The position numbers and the translations under genes are program-made. From NCBI RefSeq assembly GCF_021365465.1, contig NZ_CP089932.1, forward strand, positions 3,410,001 through 3,474,000: DNA of 64,000 bases. Direction: 5' to 3'. Numbering within the stretch: position 1 is the stretch's first letter; every line of letters starts with the position of its first letter. Of the stretch, positions 38,641 to 52,067 are shown piece by piece. The stretch is from Erwinia tracheiphila. GTDB taxonomy: Bacteria > Pseudomonadota > Gammaproteobacteria > Enterobacterales > Enterobacteriaceae. Under the pieces are notes generated by a model. The model was not told the origin of the DNA. It searched no databases and saw nothing but the letters and a program-made list of their open reading frames with translations.

Positions 38641-39729
38641 ATGAGTATTGATATTTCTAAGATTAATAAATCCTTTGGGTCGACTCCGGTGCTGAACGAT
38701 ATCTCACTGGATATTCCCTCTGGTCAGATGGTGGCGTTACTTGGGCCGTCCGGCTCGGGTAAAACCACGTTATTACGTATTATCGCGGGTCTGGAAAGTC
38801 AAAACAGTGGCCGCCTGAGTTTTCACGGTAATGATGTCAGTCAGGTTCACGCCAGGGATCGCCGGGTTGGCTTTGTGTTTCAGCACTATGCACTGTTTCG
38901 CCATATGACGGTCTTCGACAACATTGCTTTCGGGCTGACGGTGCTGCCACGTCGTGAGCGTCCCTCCACTGGGGCAATCAAAGAGAAGGTCCTGCAACTG
39001 CTGGAAATGGTACAGCTCAACCATCTTGCCGCACGTTATCCGGCGCAACTGTCCGGTGGACAGAAGCAACGGGTAGCGCTGGCCCGCGCCCTTGCTGTTG
39101 AGCCGCAAATCCTGCTGCTTGATGAGCCTTTTGGTGCGCTTGATTCTCAGGTGCGAAAAGAGCTGCGCCGCTGGTTGCGTCAGCTCCACGAAGAACTTAA
39201 GTTCACCAGTGTGTTTGTCACCCACGATCAGGAAGAGGCGATGGAAGTTGCTGACCGCGTGGTGGTGATGAGCCAAGGCAATATTGAACAAGTCGGTGCG
39301 CCGGATGAGGTCTGGCGTGAGCCCGCCACTCGCTTTGTGCTTGAGTTTCTTGGCGAAGTGAATCGATTTGATGGACATGTCCACGGTTCCCAGTTTCACG
39401 CCGGCGCACACCACTGGCCATTAGGCTACACCTCCGCCCATCAGGGGGAGGTTGAGCTATTTTTACGCCCCTGGGAAATTGATCTCAGCCGCCAGAGCAG
39501 TCTGGAAACGCCGCTGCCGGTTCAGGTCGTTGAGATTAGCCCGAGAGGTCATTACTGGCAGTTGCTCGTTCAACCTGTCGGTTGGAGCCGGCAGGCTGTA
39601 GCGGTGGTAATGGAAGGGCAACATACGGCCCCCATTCGGGGTGAACAGCTTTTTATCGGTTTGCAACAGGCCCGTATCTACAAAGGTGGGACTCCCCTGC
39701 GACAGGTTGCCTTTGCGCAAAGCGCCTGA
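38641..39729 (+). CDS. cysA: Sulfate/thiosulfate ABC ATPase CysA
   Basis: 362 residues (E. coli 365), 14 bp after cysW. Walker [10 protein letters not shown], signature LSGGQKQR, Walker [12 protein letters not shown], switch His in VFVTHDQ. A C-terminal CysA-type regulatory domain follows. It energises uptake through CysT/CysW with CysP. Confidence 0.96.
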   Translation: MSIDISKINKSFGSTPVLNDISLDIPSGQMVALLGPSGSGKTTLLRIIAGLESQNSGRLSFHGNDVSQVHARDRRVGFVFQHYALFRHMTVFDNIAFGLTVLPRRERPSTGAIKEKVLQLLEMVQLNHLAARYPAQLSGGQKQRVALARALAVEPQILLLDEPFGALDSQVRKELRRWLRQLHEELKFTSVFVTHDQEEAMEVADRVVVMSQGNIEQVGAPDEVWREPATRFVLEFLGEVNRFDGHVHGSQFHAGAHHWPLGYTSAHQGEVELFLRPWEIDLSRQSSLETPLPVQVVEISPRGHYWQLLVQPVGWSRQAVAVVMEGQHTAPIRGEQLFIGLQQARIYKGGTPLRQVAFAQSA

Positions 39730-39749
39730 TACTTTTTGCATACTACAAT

Positions 39750-39772
39750 GTCAGGCTTGCCTGACTTTTTTT
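39750..39772 (+). terminator. cysA rho-independent terminator
   Basis: GTCAGGC / GCCTGAC stem (39750-39756 and 39759-39765) with a T-run of seven. It separates cysPTWA from cysM, which in E. coli follows cysA directly. Confidence 0.75.
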
Positions 39773-40038
39773 GCCAGTTTCAAATCGTCTCCTGTGGAAA
39801 GGGCATGGCACCCCATGCAATAAGGCCCCAGTTTGTTGCCAGCAAATCAAGGGGGTTAATAGCATGAGCAGAGATGAACCTTCCTCAGATGTATTCTCTG
39901 AGGAAATAGAATGGTAAACGCAACGTAGTTTTTAAGGTTACCGCTTTGGCCTTTTTATGATGGCCTTGTCAAAGCCGCCTGCTATGCAGGCAGATTATTT
40001 ACCGCCAGCACGCTGGCCCACGTCTGGATATTTGTATT
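39773..40038 (+). other. cysA-cysM spacer
   Basis: 266 bp without a clear gene. A 17-codon ORF at 39864-39917 (MSRDEPSSDVFSEEIEW) has a fair ribosome site (aagggggttaatagc) but no known relative that I recall. A cysM promoter must lie here if the terminator after cysA works. Confidence 0.35.
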
Positions 40039-40917
40039 GTGACGACTCTGGAACATACCATCGGCAATACGCCGCTCATCAAACTACAGCGACTGACACC
40101 ACCCGGCGGCAGTGAAATCTGGCTGAAGCTGGAAGGTAACAACCCTGCGGGCTCTGTTAAAGATCGAGCGGCATTATCGATGATTCAGATGGCTGAACAG
40201 CGTGAAGAAATTTCCCCGGGCGACGTGCTCATTGAGGCGACCAGTGGCAATACGGGTATTGCGCTCGCGATGATTTCCGCGCTGAAGGGCTACAAACTGA
40301 AGCTGCTGATGCCGGAAAATATGAGTGTAGAGAGGCAGGCAGCCATGCGGGCTTATGGGGCTGAATTGATCCTGGTCAGTCGTTCTCAAGGGATGGAAGG
40401 TGCGCGGGATCTTGCCAGGGCGATGGCGTCCAGGGGGGAAGGTAAGGTGTTGGATCAGTTCAATAATCCTGATAACCCTTTGGCTCATTATCGCAGTACA
40501 GGGCCTGAAATCTGGGCACAATCAGCTGGTCGGCTGACACACTTCGTCTCCAGCATGGGGACGACGGGCACCATTACTGGCGTAGGGCGCTATTTTAAAG
40601 AGCAAAGTGACTGCGTAAGCGTCGTGGGGCTGCAACCGATGGAAGGGAGCAGCATTCCCGGAATCCGCCGCTGGCCTCAGGCTTATTTGCCGGCCATTTA
40701 CCGGCCGGAGCTGGTTGATCGGATTATTGACATGGCACAGGATGAAGCAGAGCAGACGATGCGCTTACTGGCTCAGCGTGAAGGCATCTTTTGTGGTGTC
40801 AGCTCAGGTGGATCAGTGGCAGGAGCGATGCGTATTGCCAGAGAATACCCGGGGAGCATCATTGTAGCGATAATTTGCGATCGCGGTGACAGGTATCTCT
40901 CCACTGGCGTTTATTAA
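40039..40917 (+). CDS. cysM: Cysteine synthase B
   Basis: 292 residues from GTG at 40039. PLP enzyme making cysteine from O-acetylserine with sulfide, or S-sulfocysteine with thiosulfate. The PLP Lys is in [31 protein letters not shown] binds the cofactor phosphate and substrate; GISSG-type GVSSGGSVAGAMR binds phosphate. CysM-specific: SSIPGIRRWPQAYLPAIYRP. Compared with E. coli (303 residues) the end stops at RGDRYLSTGVY, losing about 11 residues after the last conserved strand; function is probably kept. Confidence 0.94.
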   Translation: MTTLEHTIGNTPLIKLQRLTPPGGSEIWLKLEGNNPAGSVKDRAALSMIQMAEQREEISPGDVLIEATSGNTGIALAMISALKGYKLKLLMPENMSVERQAAMRAYGAELILVSRSQGMEGARDLARAMASRGEGKVLDQFNNPDNPLAHYRSTGPEIWAQSAGRLTHFVSSMGTTGTITGVGRYFKEQSDCVSVVGLQPMEGSSIPGIRRWPQAYLPAIYRPELVDRIIDMAQDEAEQTMRLLAQREGIFCGVSSGGSVAGAMRIAREYPGSIIVAIICDRGDRYLSTGVY

Positions 40918-41089
40918 TTTTCGTAACAATCAACCAGGATTAGACAATCAGCTATTCTGGTTGACCAGAGTTAAATCCGCCCTGTTTCATCCCTTTTTCA
41001 CTTCAGCTACGGTGTTTCATCGCTATTTTATATTGCCTGTACGCAATCTACGTTGCAGCCGGATGATTACACTGTAAGGATTGAGTAAA

Positions 41090-41411
41090 AAATGCTGCGA
41101 AACTTGCCCTGGCAGGTGAAAACGTTGCGCGCAACGCTCTGCGGTTTTCTCTGCAAGGTCAGGATTATATTAGGTCAGGAAGATGCCTGGCTGGTGATCA
41201 ATGTTAGCGATCAAGGGTCTGGCTGATAAACTTTCCAGTATTTTTTGATCCCTTCGTTCGCATTAATTCGCTTTTGTCAGGAAAAGGGTCTGGCCGGGGG
41301 CTCTCGATAGTGCGCAAAGTGGTACTGGCACATCAAGGTGAAGTGAGCGCCATTAACGGTAAAGAGGGTGGGCTGGAACGCACTCTGTGTCTGTCTCATT
41401 GGGTGGTTTAA
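41090..41411 (+). pseudogene. Histidine-kinase ATPase-domain relic
   Basis: Pieces of a HATPase_c domain in order but in different frames: ENVARNALRFSLQGQ (N box, Asn), EDAWLVINVSDQGSG (G1 box), IFDPFVRINSLLSGKGSG (F box), then GLSIVRKVVLAHQGEVSAIN (G2) and a C-terminal strand to a TAA at 41409. At least two frameshifts and no N-terminal sensor or dimerisation part, so it is the tail of a dead sensor kinase. The order of boxes resembles CpxA/EnvZ-type kinases. Confidence 0.72.
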
Positions 41412-41454
41412 ATCTGCCAACAAATGTAGAATTCTGTGATAAATACCCGCAGTT

Positions 41455-42162
41455 ATGTTGGAGAGGCCAGGGTTGAGTAAAGTGGTTCCCACCAAGAAAC
41501 AAGAAGTTGAACGTATTGTTGAGACGCTGTCACTGGCGATTGCGCAACATCGACTGAAGCCAGGCATGCGTCTGATTGAGGCGCAAATTGTTGATGTATT
41601 GAAAGCAAATCGTAATCATGTGCAGACGGCGCTACAAAGGATGGCACTACAACACATTGTCACCATTGAGCCTAACAAAGGCGCGATGGTCTCCAGGCCT
41701 GAAGCGAGCGAAGCCCGGGAGGTTTTCGTTGCGCGGCGGGCTATTGAATGCGCGATCATTTCCTGTATCACCCCTCAACTAATGACTGACTTCGCTGATG
41801 AGCTTCATCATCGCCTGCGTGTCGAACAGATTGCCGTTGCCCGTGCTGATCGTCGTGAAGTTGTTCGTGAACTCTGCCAGTTTCATTTATTGCTGGCTAA
41901 AATAGGCGGCAATAAGGTGCTGGAAGAAATTCTTGCAAATCTCATGGTAAGAAGTTCATTAATTGTCTCTCTTTACCAGCGCAACGATCTCTCCGTTTGT
42001 CTGTGTGACGAGCATGCAGAGATAGTGTCGGCTTTAAGAGAGGGAGAGCAGGAGCTGGCGCAAAAGACAATGGTAGAGCATCTTGAACATTTCGAACAGC
42101 AGCTGGATCTGCGGGAAATTGCGCCCAACTCATTAAGTCTGAAGGATGCCCTCGTCGGTTAA
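41455..42162 (+). CDS. GntR-family regulator (FCD domain)
   Basis: 235 residues. Winged helix-turn-helix at about residues 16-80 (EVERIVETLSLAIAQHRLKP, NRNHVQTALQRMALQHIVTI), followed by an FCD-type ligand-binding domain (FVARRAIECAIISC, LCQFHLLLAKIGGNKVLEEI, CDEHAEIVSALREGEQELAQ, with metal-binding His). Ligand and targets unknown. ATG at 41455; TTG at 41473 is an alternative. The 3' side is cut off from its former neighbours by IS481 copy D. Confidence 0.85.
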   Translation: MLERPGLSKVVPTKKQEVERIVETLSLAIAQHRLKPGMRLIEAQIVDVLKANRNHVQTALQRMALQHIVTIEPNKGAMVSRPEASEAREVFVARRAIECAIISCITPQLMTDFADELHHRLRVEQIAVARADRREVVRELCQFHLLLAKIGGNKVLEEILANLMVRSSLIVSLYQRNDLSVCLCDEHAEIVSALREGEQELAQKTMVEHLEHFEQQLDLREIAPNSLSLKDALVG

Positions 42163-42776
42163 TATTCGCAGGAATAATTTACCGGCATGTAAGGTGTATT
42201 AGTCGCGATTTGATCTGACACTGGACCCTGAAAGGTTGAGAGTTACCGGTTTTGATATGGGTGTCGAATCCTTATACAAAACACGAGGTAATCCTCATGC
42301 TTCATACTCACAATTTCATCATCAAACACAAAGCAGGCCTGCTCAATGATCGCGTACAGCCGCTCTGTGAGGCTCAGGGACTGCCAATGCTGAGAATACT
42401 TACCGACAGAGGAACGGAGTGCTGTGGTAAGGTGGAGCGGCATGATTATCAGCTTTATCCGGCCATCAACGATATCGACCATACGAAAACGAAGGCGATG
42501 TCTCCGCAGACGAACGGCATCTGCGAGCGGTTCCATAAAACCATTTGCAGGGTTTTTATCAGGTTGCGTTCCGCAAGACGTTACACGGGGGCCCGGAAAG
42601 CCTGCGGTCAGATACGGATAAGTGGTTGTGGCATGACAATAATGAGCGAACTCATCAGGGAAAAATGTTCTGCGGGCGAACACCAGTGGCCAGGTTACCT
42701 GATGGAAAACGGGTCCGGGCAGAAAAGAATCTGGACCAGATGTAATCTGACAGATAACTGTATAAGTAACCAGTAA

Positions 42777-43916
42777 TACCCTGTACATGATTCTGTGTAA
42801 ATGCCTTTTCTCAGTAGTGGCCGTCCGGGCGGACACCGAACCCGATAATAAAGCGGCTCATTGCCATGCGCCAGTCTCTCAGCGGCATTGTCCATTTCTG
42901 TGATGCGGCCTGGATTGCCAGCCACACCTCCTTTTTCACTGCGTCGTCAGTCGGGAACACCTTCCGCTTCTTGATGGCATCCCGGATCACGCTGTTCAGC
43001 GGCTCGATGGCGCTGGTCGTGTCGAGCGTCTTGCGGATGTCTGCCGGGTAAGCGAAGAACGTCGACAGGCTGGCCCGGTTTGCCTGCCAGCTCCGGCTTA
43101 TTTGGGGGTAGCGGCTGTCCCGGGTGCCGGCGAACGCTTCCCGCGCCTGCTTCTTCCGTGGGGACCTGACAGATGGCTTTCAGGCTACGGGTGACGGCTT
43201 TGTAGCCCTTGCAGGAGACAAACCGCAGACTGTTGCGCACCATATGCACGACGCACAGCTGGACGCGGGCCTGCGGATACACTGCGTTGATAGCGTCCGG
43301 GAAGCCCTTCAGACCATCAACACAGGCGATGAGGATATCGTTCAGGCCGCGATTTTTTAATTCGGCCAGCACATGGAGCCAGAACTTCGCGCCCTCGTTT
43401 TCGGCCAGCCACATACCCGGCAGTTCTTTCTGGCCTTCGATGTTGATACCCGGGGCAAGGAACACGGATTTATTGATGACGCGACTGTCCTGCCGGACCT
43501 TCAGGACGATACAGTCAGGGTAAACGATGGGACAAACGGCATCCAGTGGCCGGTTTTGCCATCCGGTGACCTGCTCCATGACGGCATCAGCTACCTTTGA
43601 GACCAGCGCTGGCGAGACATCGGCGTCATACAGCTCTTTGAACGCGGCCGCTATCTCGCGGGTGGTTATCCCTTTGGCGTACAACGATAAGATTTGGTTA
43701 TCTACCCCGGTGCTCCGGGTCTGGTTTTTCTTCACCCGTTGCGGTTCAAAGGAGCCATCACGATCGCGCGGTGTACGCAGCTCCGGCGGGCCATCGCCGG
43801 TGATAACCGTCTTTTGGGTGTGGACGTTGCGGGCGTTGGTCGCCGGTTCTGGCTGATTTTGATGCTGGATTGAACATATCAAAATCAGGCAATTACACAA
43901 ATCTATGTACTGGCTC
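42777..43916 (-). mobile_element. Divergent IS256-family element (degenerate)
   Basis: Flanked by the 8-bp duplication ACCAGTAA (42769-42776 and 43917-43924). The ends resemble those of the intact IS256 copies (ACCCTGTACATGATTCTGTG and the complement of GAGCCAGTACATAGATTTGT). The element is shortened to 1140 bp, with the N-terminal coding part deleted, and clearly older than copies 1-3. Confidence 0.88.
42814..43870 (-). pseudogene. IS256-family transposase, degenerate
   Basis: Relative of the intact 402-residue transposase: ELRTPRDRDGSFEPQRVKKN, GITTREIAAAFKELYDADVS, ACVDGLKGFPDAI with the second Asp, then shifts near 43130 and 42950. The C-terminal part (MPLRDWRMAMSRFIIGFG) is in another frame. 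Inactive. Confidence 0.85.
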
Positions 43917-43951
43917 ACCAGTAACTGTCAGATCAGGTCTGAGCGGGTACA

Positions 43952-43961
43952 AATAATTCAT
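43952..43961 (-). pseudogene. yfeR: yfeR 5' fragment (start codon)
   Basis: On the minus strand this reads ATG AATTATT, the first codons of yfeR, immediately beside IS481 copy D and divergent from yfeH. The same AATTATT begins the rest of yfeR at 58756, beside IS481 copy F. The two are the target duplication of one IS481 insertion that has since been separated by inversion. Confidence 0.85.
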
Positions 43962-44056
43962 CTATTTTTTTCATATACGAATTCAATAAATCAATTTTAT
44001 TTCTAAACATACACGCCGCACAATAGCGTCTTGCTCTCATTAAATGGACATTCCTA

Positions 44057-45052
44057 ATGCGCCTGTTCCGCCTTGATCCTTTGATGATTAAATTGATCGT
44101 CACCGTTCTGCTTGCCACCTTTATTCCTGCTCGTGGCCACTTCGTCGATTTTTTTGAATGGCTGACGACCGCCGCCATTGCACTGCTGTTTTTTATGCAT
44201 GGTGCCAAGCTGTCACGAGAAAAAATCATTGCGGGCGGAAGCCACTGGCGATTGCACCTGTGGGTGATGTTTAGCATTTTTGTTCTCTTTCCTGCACTTG
44301 GTCTGCTCTTTGTCTGGTGGCACCCTCTGCCGGTCGGCAAAGAAATTTATACGGGTTTTCTTTATCTTTGCATTTTGCCTGCCACGGTACAGTCTGCTAT
44401 TGCACTGACTTCACTTGCGGGTGGCAACGTCGCTGCCGCAGTTTGTAGTGCCTCAGCCTCCAGCCTGCTTGGCGTATTTATTTCGCCCATGTTGGTTGGG
44501 TTGGTGATGAACGTACACAATGACGCAGCCGGGGGGAATCTGGAACAGATAGGCAAAATCATGCTGCAACTGTTATTACCCTTCGTACTGGGTCATATTT
44601 CTCGCCGCTGGATTGCTGACTGGGTCGAAAAAAATCGTGGACTGATTGGCAAAACAGATCAGGCATCAATTCTGCTGGTGGTGTATTCCGCCTTCAGTGA
44701 GGCGGTTGTCAATGGCATCTGGCACCGCGTTGGTGTAAGCACGCTACTTTATATCCTCGTTGGAAGCCTGGGTTTATTGCTGGTGGTACTCTCCATCAAC
44801 CTGCTGACAGCGCGCATTTTCGGGTTCAACCGCCCGGATGAAATCACGATTCTGTTTTGTGGATCGAAGAAAAGTCTGGCAAATGGCGTCCCTATGGCAA
44901 ACATTCTGTTTCCTTCGGCGGCAGTAGGGATCATCGTGTTGCCATTAATGATTTTCCATCAGGTTCAGTTAATGACCTGTTCTGTGCTGGCACAGCGTTA
45001 TAAAAAATCCGGAGAAAAACAGGTGGAAGCGGCGCGGGCTAAATCGTCCTGA
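44057..45052 (+). CDS. yfeH: YfeH, bile acid:sodium symporter family
   Basis: 331 residues with 9-10 membrane helices. Family features: LFFMHGAKLS, YLCILPATVQSAIALTSLAG, GGNVAAAVCSASASSLLGVF, FCGSKKSLANGVPMANILFP. Putative inner-membrane transporter; the substrate in enterobacteria is unknown. In E. coli it is divergent from the LysR gene yfeR, and the start of yfeR is still present 95 bp upstream. Confidence 0.93.
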   Translation: MRLFRLDPLMIKLIVTVLLATFIPARGHFVDFFEWLTTAAIALLFFMHGAKLSREKIIAGGSHWRLHLWVMFSIFVLFPALGLLFVWWHPLPVGKEIYTGFLYLCILPATVQSAIALTSLAGGNVAAAVCSASASSLLGVFISPMLVGLVMNVHNDAAGGNLEQIGKIMLQLLLPFVLGHISRRWIADWVEKNRGLIGKTDQASILLVVYSAFSEAVVNGIWHRVGVSTLLYILVGSLGLLLVVLSINLLTARIFGFNRPDEITILFCGSKKSLANGVPMANILFPSAAVGIIVLPLMIFHQVQLMTCSVLAQRYKKSGEKQVEAARAKSS

Positions 45053-45126
45053 TAACTGAGTCTGGTGTGGTCTCAGATTAAATAAGGGTGAGCAGGTAGA
45101 CAGCCAGCGATCCATCAAGCATAAAC

Positions 45127-46325
45127 TGTACTAGCTTAGACCTGATCTGACAGTTACCGGTTATTTATACAGGTGTCTGTCAGATTACATCTGGTTCAGA
45201 TCCTTTTCTGCCCAGACCCGTTTTCCATCAGGTAACGTGGCCATTGGCGTACGCCCGCAGCACATTTTTCCCTGATGAGTTCGCTCATTATTGTAATGCC
45301 ACAACCAGTTGTCCAGATCTGCCTGCAGGCTCTCCAGGTCCCCATATCACTTCTTGCGGAACGTAACCTGATAAAAATCCTGCAAAATCGTTTTATGGAA
45401 GTGCTCGCAGATGCCGTTCGTCTGCGGAGACATCGCCTTCGTTTTCGTATGGGCGATACCGTTGATGGCCAGATACAACTGGTAATCATGCTGCTCCACC
45501 TTACCACAGTACTCCGTTCCCCTGTCGGTCAGTATTCTCAGCACCGGCAGCCCCTGGGCCTCACAGAACGGCAGTACGCGATCATTGAGCAGGTCGGCGG
45601 CAGTGATCGGTGTTTTACTCGTATACCGCTTGCAGTGTGCCACTTTCGGGTACGTATCCACGAACGTCTGCGGGCAGATACGGCCCCCCTTTCAGATTGC
45701 CAGCACAGAAGGTGTCCTGCGACCCGAGATAACCCGGATGAGCCGTCTCGATTTCGCCGCTGGCCTCATCATCATGCGCCTTTTTCTCCAGCGCGGCGAT
45801 TGGGGCATCGGTAAGCACGATGCCTTCTCTGGCAACTTTTTCCTCAGGCGCCTTCAGGCGTTTACGGAAGTTCTCCAGATCGTGCCGTTGCCAGATGGAC
45901 CGCACGCCGCTGCCGGAGATAAACACGCCTTTTTTACGCAGCTCATTACTGGTCCGGTGCTGCCCGTGGGCCGGGAACTCAACGGCATATTCAACAACCG
46001 CGCGTTCAGTGGCTTCGTCGGCGCGGTTCTTCAGGTTGGGAACCCGGCGGTTCTGGTTAACCAGTGCATCGATGCCACCTTCAGCAGCCAGTTCCTGATA
46101 ACGGTAAAACGTGTCGCGCGACACGCCCATGATCTTGCAGGCTTTTGATACGTTACCAAGTTCTTCGGCGAGATTGAGCAGGCCGGCTTTGTGTTTGATG
46201 ATGGGATTGTTAGTATGAAGCATGAGAGTGACCTCGCGTTTTGTTTAAGGATTAGACACCCATATCAAAACCGGTAACTCTCAACCTTTCAAGGTCCAGT
46301 GTCAGATCAAGTCGCGACTAATACA
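45127..46325 (-). mobile_element. IS481-family element, copy E
   Basis: 1199 bp with complete ends and a clean 7-bp duplication CATAAAC (45120-45126 and 46326-46332). It lies between yfeH and ypeB. Transposase damaged. Confidence 0.92.
45196..46223 (-). pseudogene. IS481-family transposase, copy E
   Basis: N-terminal half intact from MLHTNNPIIKHKAGLLNLAE with no early stop (GNVSKACKIMGVSRDTF follows LAEEL). A two-base loss gives GGPYLPADVR near 45690 as in copies C and F. A TGA after TFRKK near 45350 interrupts the last part. Catalytic motifs LTDRGTEY and GICEHFH remain, with Arg to His in the last. Confidence 0.88.
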
Positions 46326-46359
46326 CATAAACACACGCGCTTATGCTTGATGGAAGCCC

Positions 46360-46580
46360 TCACTTTTCGACTCTGAACGATTCGATTAACCCTTCAGGTC
46401 CTTCTGTTTTTATTGTCAATGTTAGCTCTGCATTAACTCGCCAGGGTGTCCGGCAGGAGACGCACCCTCGCGGGCAAACCACAGTAAATATGGCTCAAGA
46501 AGATCGATCAAGGCCCTGCCACGATATTTGCCAAACGGCATCGCGGTAGTGGCTATTTCAATCAGCTGCTCTTTTTCCAT
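46360..46580 (-). pseudogene. ypeB: YpeB (DUF3820) frameshifted
   Basis: Starts MEKEQLIEIATTAMPFGKYR, typical of the small DUF3820 protein that follows ligA in E. coli. After 52 codons a one-base change in cagagctaaca brings a stop at 46424-46422; the other frame continues LTLTIKTEGPEGLIESFRVE to TGA at 46362-46360. Only the last third is affected, but the conserved C-terminus is lost. Confidence 0.82.
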
Positions 46581-46581
46581 T

Positions 46582-49598
<3,017 letters not shown>

Positions 49599-49814
49599 TA
49601 CACTCTCTGTATTCCAATACCTTGCCACAGTGGCAAACTTTATCTCTTAAATGTATTTGCCCTGGTTCACAAGTGCAAGTCCGTGCAGTATTTTCTGACA
49701 AATAACCGTGGATCAGCACAGTTTTTTGCTATTTTTTGTCCAATTTTACTTCAGTCAATATCTACAGTCGCAATATGATAGCATCATCAGATATTTAAAT
49801 AAGGAAAGCAGCAG

Positions 49815-50576
49815 ATGTCCAATGCCACTACAGTGTCTCAAACTAATGGAATTCACTATTTTCTTGAAGGTTGGAAACTGATACGCCTGCCTGGAATCCG
49901 CCGTTTCGTTATCATTCCTTTAATGGTTAATTTTTTACTCATGGGGATGGCGTTTTTTTGGTTGTTTATGCAGTTAGGCCAATGGCTACCCGCAATGATG
50001 TCTCATGTTCCCGGCTGGTTGGGATGGTTGAGCTATCTGCTATGGCCGATAACCGTCATAACCATTTTATTGGTTTTCAGTTATTTTTTTTCAACGGTAG
50101 CAAACTGGATTGCAGCACCGTTTTGTGGGCTGTTATCTGAACAACTTGAAGCCGTATTGACGGGAAAACCGTCACCCAATGCGGAACTGACTGGCATTCT
50201 GAGAGACCTTCCGCGTGTTCTGAAGCGCGAGTTACAAAAACTGGCATGGTACTTACCCCGCGCAGTCATGCTCCTCTTGTTATACTTTATACCGGGATTA
50301 GGCCAGACTATCGTTCCCCTGCTATGGTTTTTTTTCAGTGCCTGGGTACTGTCAATTCAATATTGTGATTATCCTTTTGACAATCACAAAGTCAGCTTTC
50401 ATCAAATGCGCAATGCCCTGCGAGAGCATAAAACTGACAATATGCAATTTGGTACTCTCGTCAGCCTGTTCACCATGATCCCCCTGCTCAACCTGATCAT
50501 CATGCCGATTGCGGTATGTGGCGCAACGGCAATGTGGGTTGACCGATATAAGAATAATGTAAGCGCAGTTCGCTAG
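49815..50576 (+). CDS. cysZ: Sulfate transporter CysZ
   Basis: 253 residues, same as E. coli. Inner-membrane sulfate permease with four to six helices ([77 protein letters not shown]) and the conserved GCDYPF-like [10 protein letters not shown] region. Divergent from zipA; feeds CysK with reduced sulfate. Confidence 0.95.
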   Translation: MSNATTVSQTNGIHYFLEGWKLIRLPGIRRFVIIPLMVNFLLMGMAFFWLFMQLGQWLPAMMSHVPGWLGWLSYLLWPITVITILLVFSYFFSTVANWIAAPFCGLLSEQLEAVLTGKPSPNAELTGILRDLPRVLKRELQKLAWYLPRAVMLLLLYFIPGLGQTIVPLLWFFFSAWVLSIQYCDYPFDNHKVSFHQMRNALREHKTDNMQFGTLVSLFTMIPLLNLIIMPIAVCGATAMWVDRYKNNVSAVR

Positions 50577-50704
50577 CCCTTATACCTTTTTATTAGCCCT
50601 TATTGCCGCAATACATATGCATATACGATTTCTTCACTTCTCAGGAAGATTCAACGCGGTATGCTCTCAAGGATGCCACAATTTCATACAGTTAAGGATG
50701 GGCC
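50577..50704 (+). promoter_or_regulatory. cysK: cysK promoter region
   Basis: The stretch atatgcatatacgatttctt (around 50621) is reminiscent of the CysB-activated cysK promoter of E. coli. The start is preceded by ttaaggatgggcc. Exact boxes not fixed. Confidence 0.4.
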
Positions 50705-51676
50705 ATGGGTAAGATCTATGAAGATAACTCGTTAACAATCGGTCATACGCCACTGGTTCGACTGAACCGCGTGGGCAATGGCCGCATTCTGGCAAAAGTT
50801 GAATCCCGTAATCCGAGCTTCAGTATCAAATGTCGTATTGGATCAAATATGATTTGGGATGCAGAAAAACGAGGCATTCTCACTCCCGGCAAAGAACTGG
50901 TGGAACCCACCAGCGGTAATACAGGTATTGCACTGGCGTACGTTGCTGCCGCACGCGGATACAAACTTACCCTGACAATGCCCGAAACGATGAGCGTGGA
51001 ACGTCGCAAGCTGCTTAAAGCACTGGGCGCAAACCTCGTTTTGACCGAAGGTGCCAAAGGTATGAAAGGCGCAATCAGCAAAGCAGAAGAGATTGTCGCC
51101 AGCGATCCTGATAAATTCGTTCTATTACAACAATTTAGTAATCCTGCCAACCCAGAAATTCATGAAAAAACCACGGGGCCGGAAATTTGGGAAGATACAG
51201 AGGGTAATCTTGATGTCTTTATCGCTGGAGTGGGGACCGGTGGAACATTAACAGGTGTCAGCAGATTTATTAAAAATACCCAAGGTAAAAAAGAGTTGCT
51301 TACTGTGGCCGTGGAGCCAGCCGACTCGCCAGTTATCACACAAGCGCTGGCAGGTGATGAAATCAAACCGGGTCCACATAAAATCCAGGGCATCGGGGCG
51401 GGCTTTATTCCCAGTAATTTGGATCTGAGCCTGGTGGATCGTGTGGTGACAATTACCAATGAGGAAGCCATCTCCAGCGCGCGCCGTCTGATGCAGGAGG
51501 AAGGCATCCTTGCAGGGATATCTTCAGGGGCTGCCGTGGCGGCGGCGCTGAAACTCCAGCAGGAGGCCTCATTTGCAGAAAAAAATATCGTCGTCATCCT
51601 TCCTTCTTCCGGTGAACGCTACCTCAGCACAGCACTTTTTGCCGATATTTTCACTGAGAAAGAGCTACAGCAGTGA
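50705..51676 (+). CDS. cysK: Cysteine synthase A
   Basis: 323 residues, normal length. PLP-dependent O-acetylserine sulfhydrylase A, the main route of sulfide to cysteine. PLP Lys in [20 protein letters not shown]; substrate/phosphate motifs [13 protein letters not shown] and [13 protein letters not shown]-terminal [18 protein letters not shown]. Ends with a terminator at 51703. Confidence 0.97.
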   Translation: MGKIYEDNSLTIGHTPLVRLNRVGNGRILAKVESRNPSFSIKCRIGSNMIWDAEKRGILTPGKELVEPTSGNTGIALAYVAAARGYKLTLTMPETMSVERRKLLKALGANLVLTEGAKGMKGAISKAEEIVASDPDKFVLLQQFSNPANPEIHEKTTGPEIWEDTEGNLDVFIAGVGTGGTLTGVSRFIKNTQGKKELLTVAVEPADSPVITQALAGDEIKPGPHKIQGIGAGFIPSNLDLSLVDRVVTITNEEAISSARRLMQEEGILAGISSGAAVAAALKLQQEASFAEKNIVVILPSSGERYLSTALFADIFTEKELQQ

Positions 51677-51702
51677 TCTGTGGTCTCCGAATTTTCTAAA
51701 AA

Positions 51703-51725
51703 AGCACCCAAAAGGGTGCTTTTTT
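51703..51725 (+). terminator. cysK rho-independent terminator
   Basis: AGCACCC / GGGTGCT stem (51703-51709 and 51714-51720) with loop AAAA and a T-run. Confidence 0.9.
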
Positions 51726-52067
51726 GTGGAGTACATCAAATTTTTGCCCCCACCTGGATTGCATTTACCCTTTAGGGTCTGGTATCAAGGCTCGCAATTA
51801 TTTCGAACCACAAAATTAATCGCTCCATGAAATGGATCAAGCTAAATTAATTTACTGGTTTGGCGGAGCGGCGCAAAACACGGCATAATGGTTGATGGAA
51901 TGCGAGTAAAAAAACCAGTTACAGACCCGTGGCCTCGTAATCCTTATTTGCGCATTTTGTGGCACGTCTCCGCACGCAGTCAAGCGCGACTTATTCAGTC
52001 TAAAGTTCAGCTATATAGCCAGACTTTAGAACGACAACACAAAATCAAATTAAGTTGGGGAAATATA

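Larger units (their letters stand above)
42195..43951 (+). mobile_element. IS481-family element, copy D (deleted, with nested IS256-like)
   Basis: Begins TGTATTAGTCGCGATTTGAT and ends GAGCGGGTACA at 43951. The transposase lost its middle: HKAGLLN joins directly to DRVQPLCEAQG, a deletion between two sites that both read cctgctcaat in the intact copy. Further shifts follow near 42545. An IS256-like element (42777-43916) sits inside with its own duplication. Its right end adjoins the 5' fragment of yfeR, and it forms one end of the 42-59 kb inversion. Confidence 0.9.

Noticed and set aside
42195..43951. Fusion transposase joining IS481 and IS256 domains
   Set aside because: The mixture is a nested insertion with a clear 8-bp duplication, not a fused gene.
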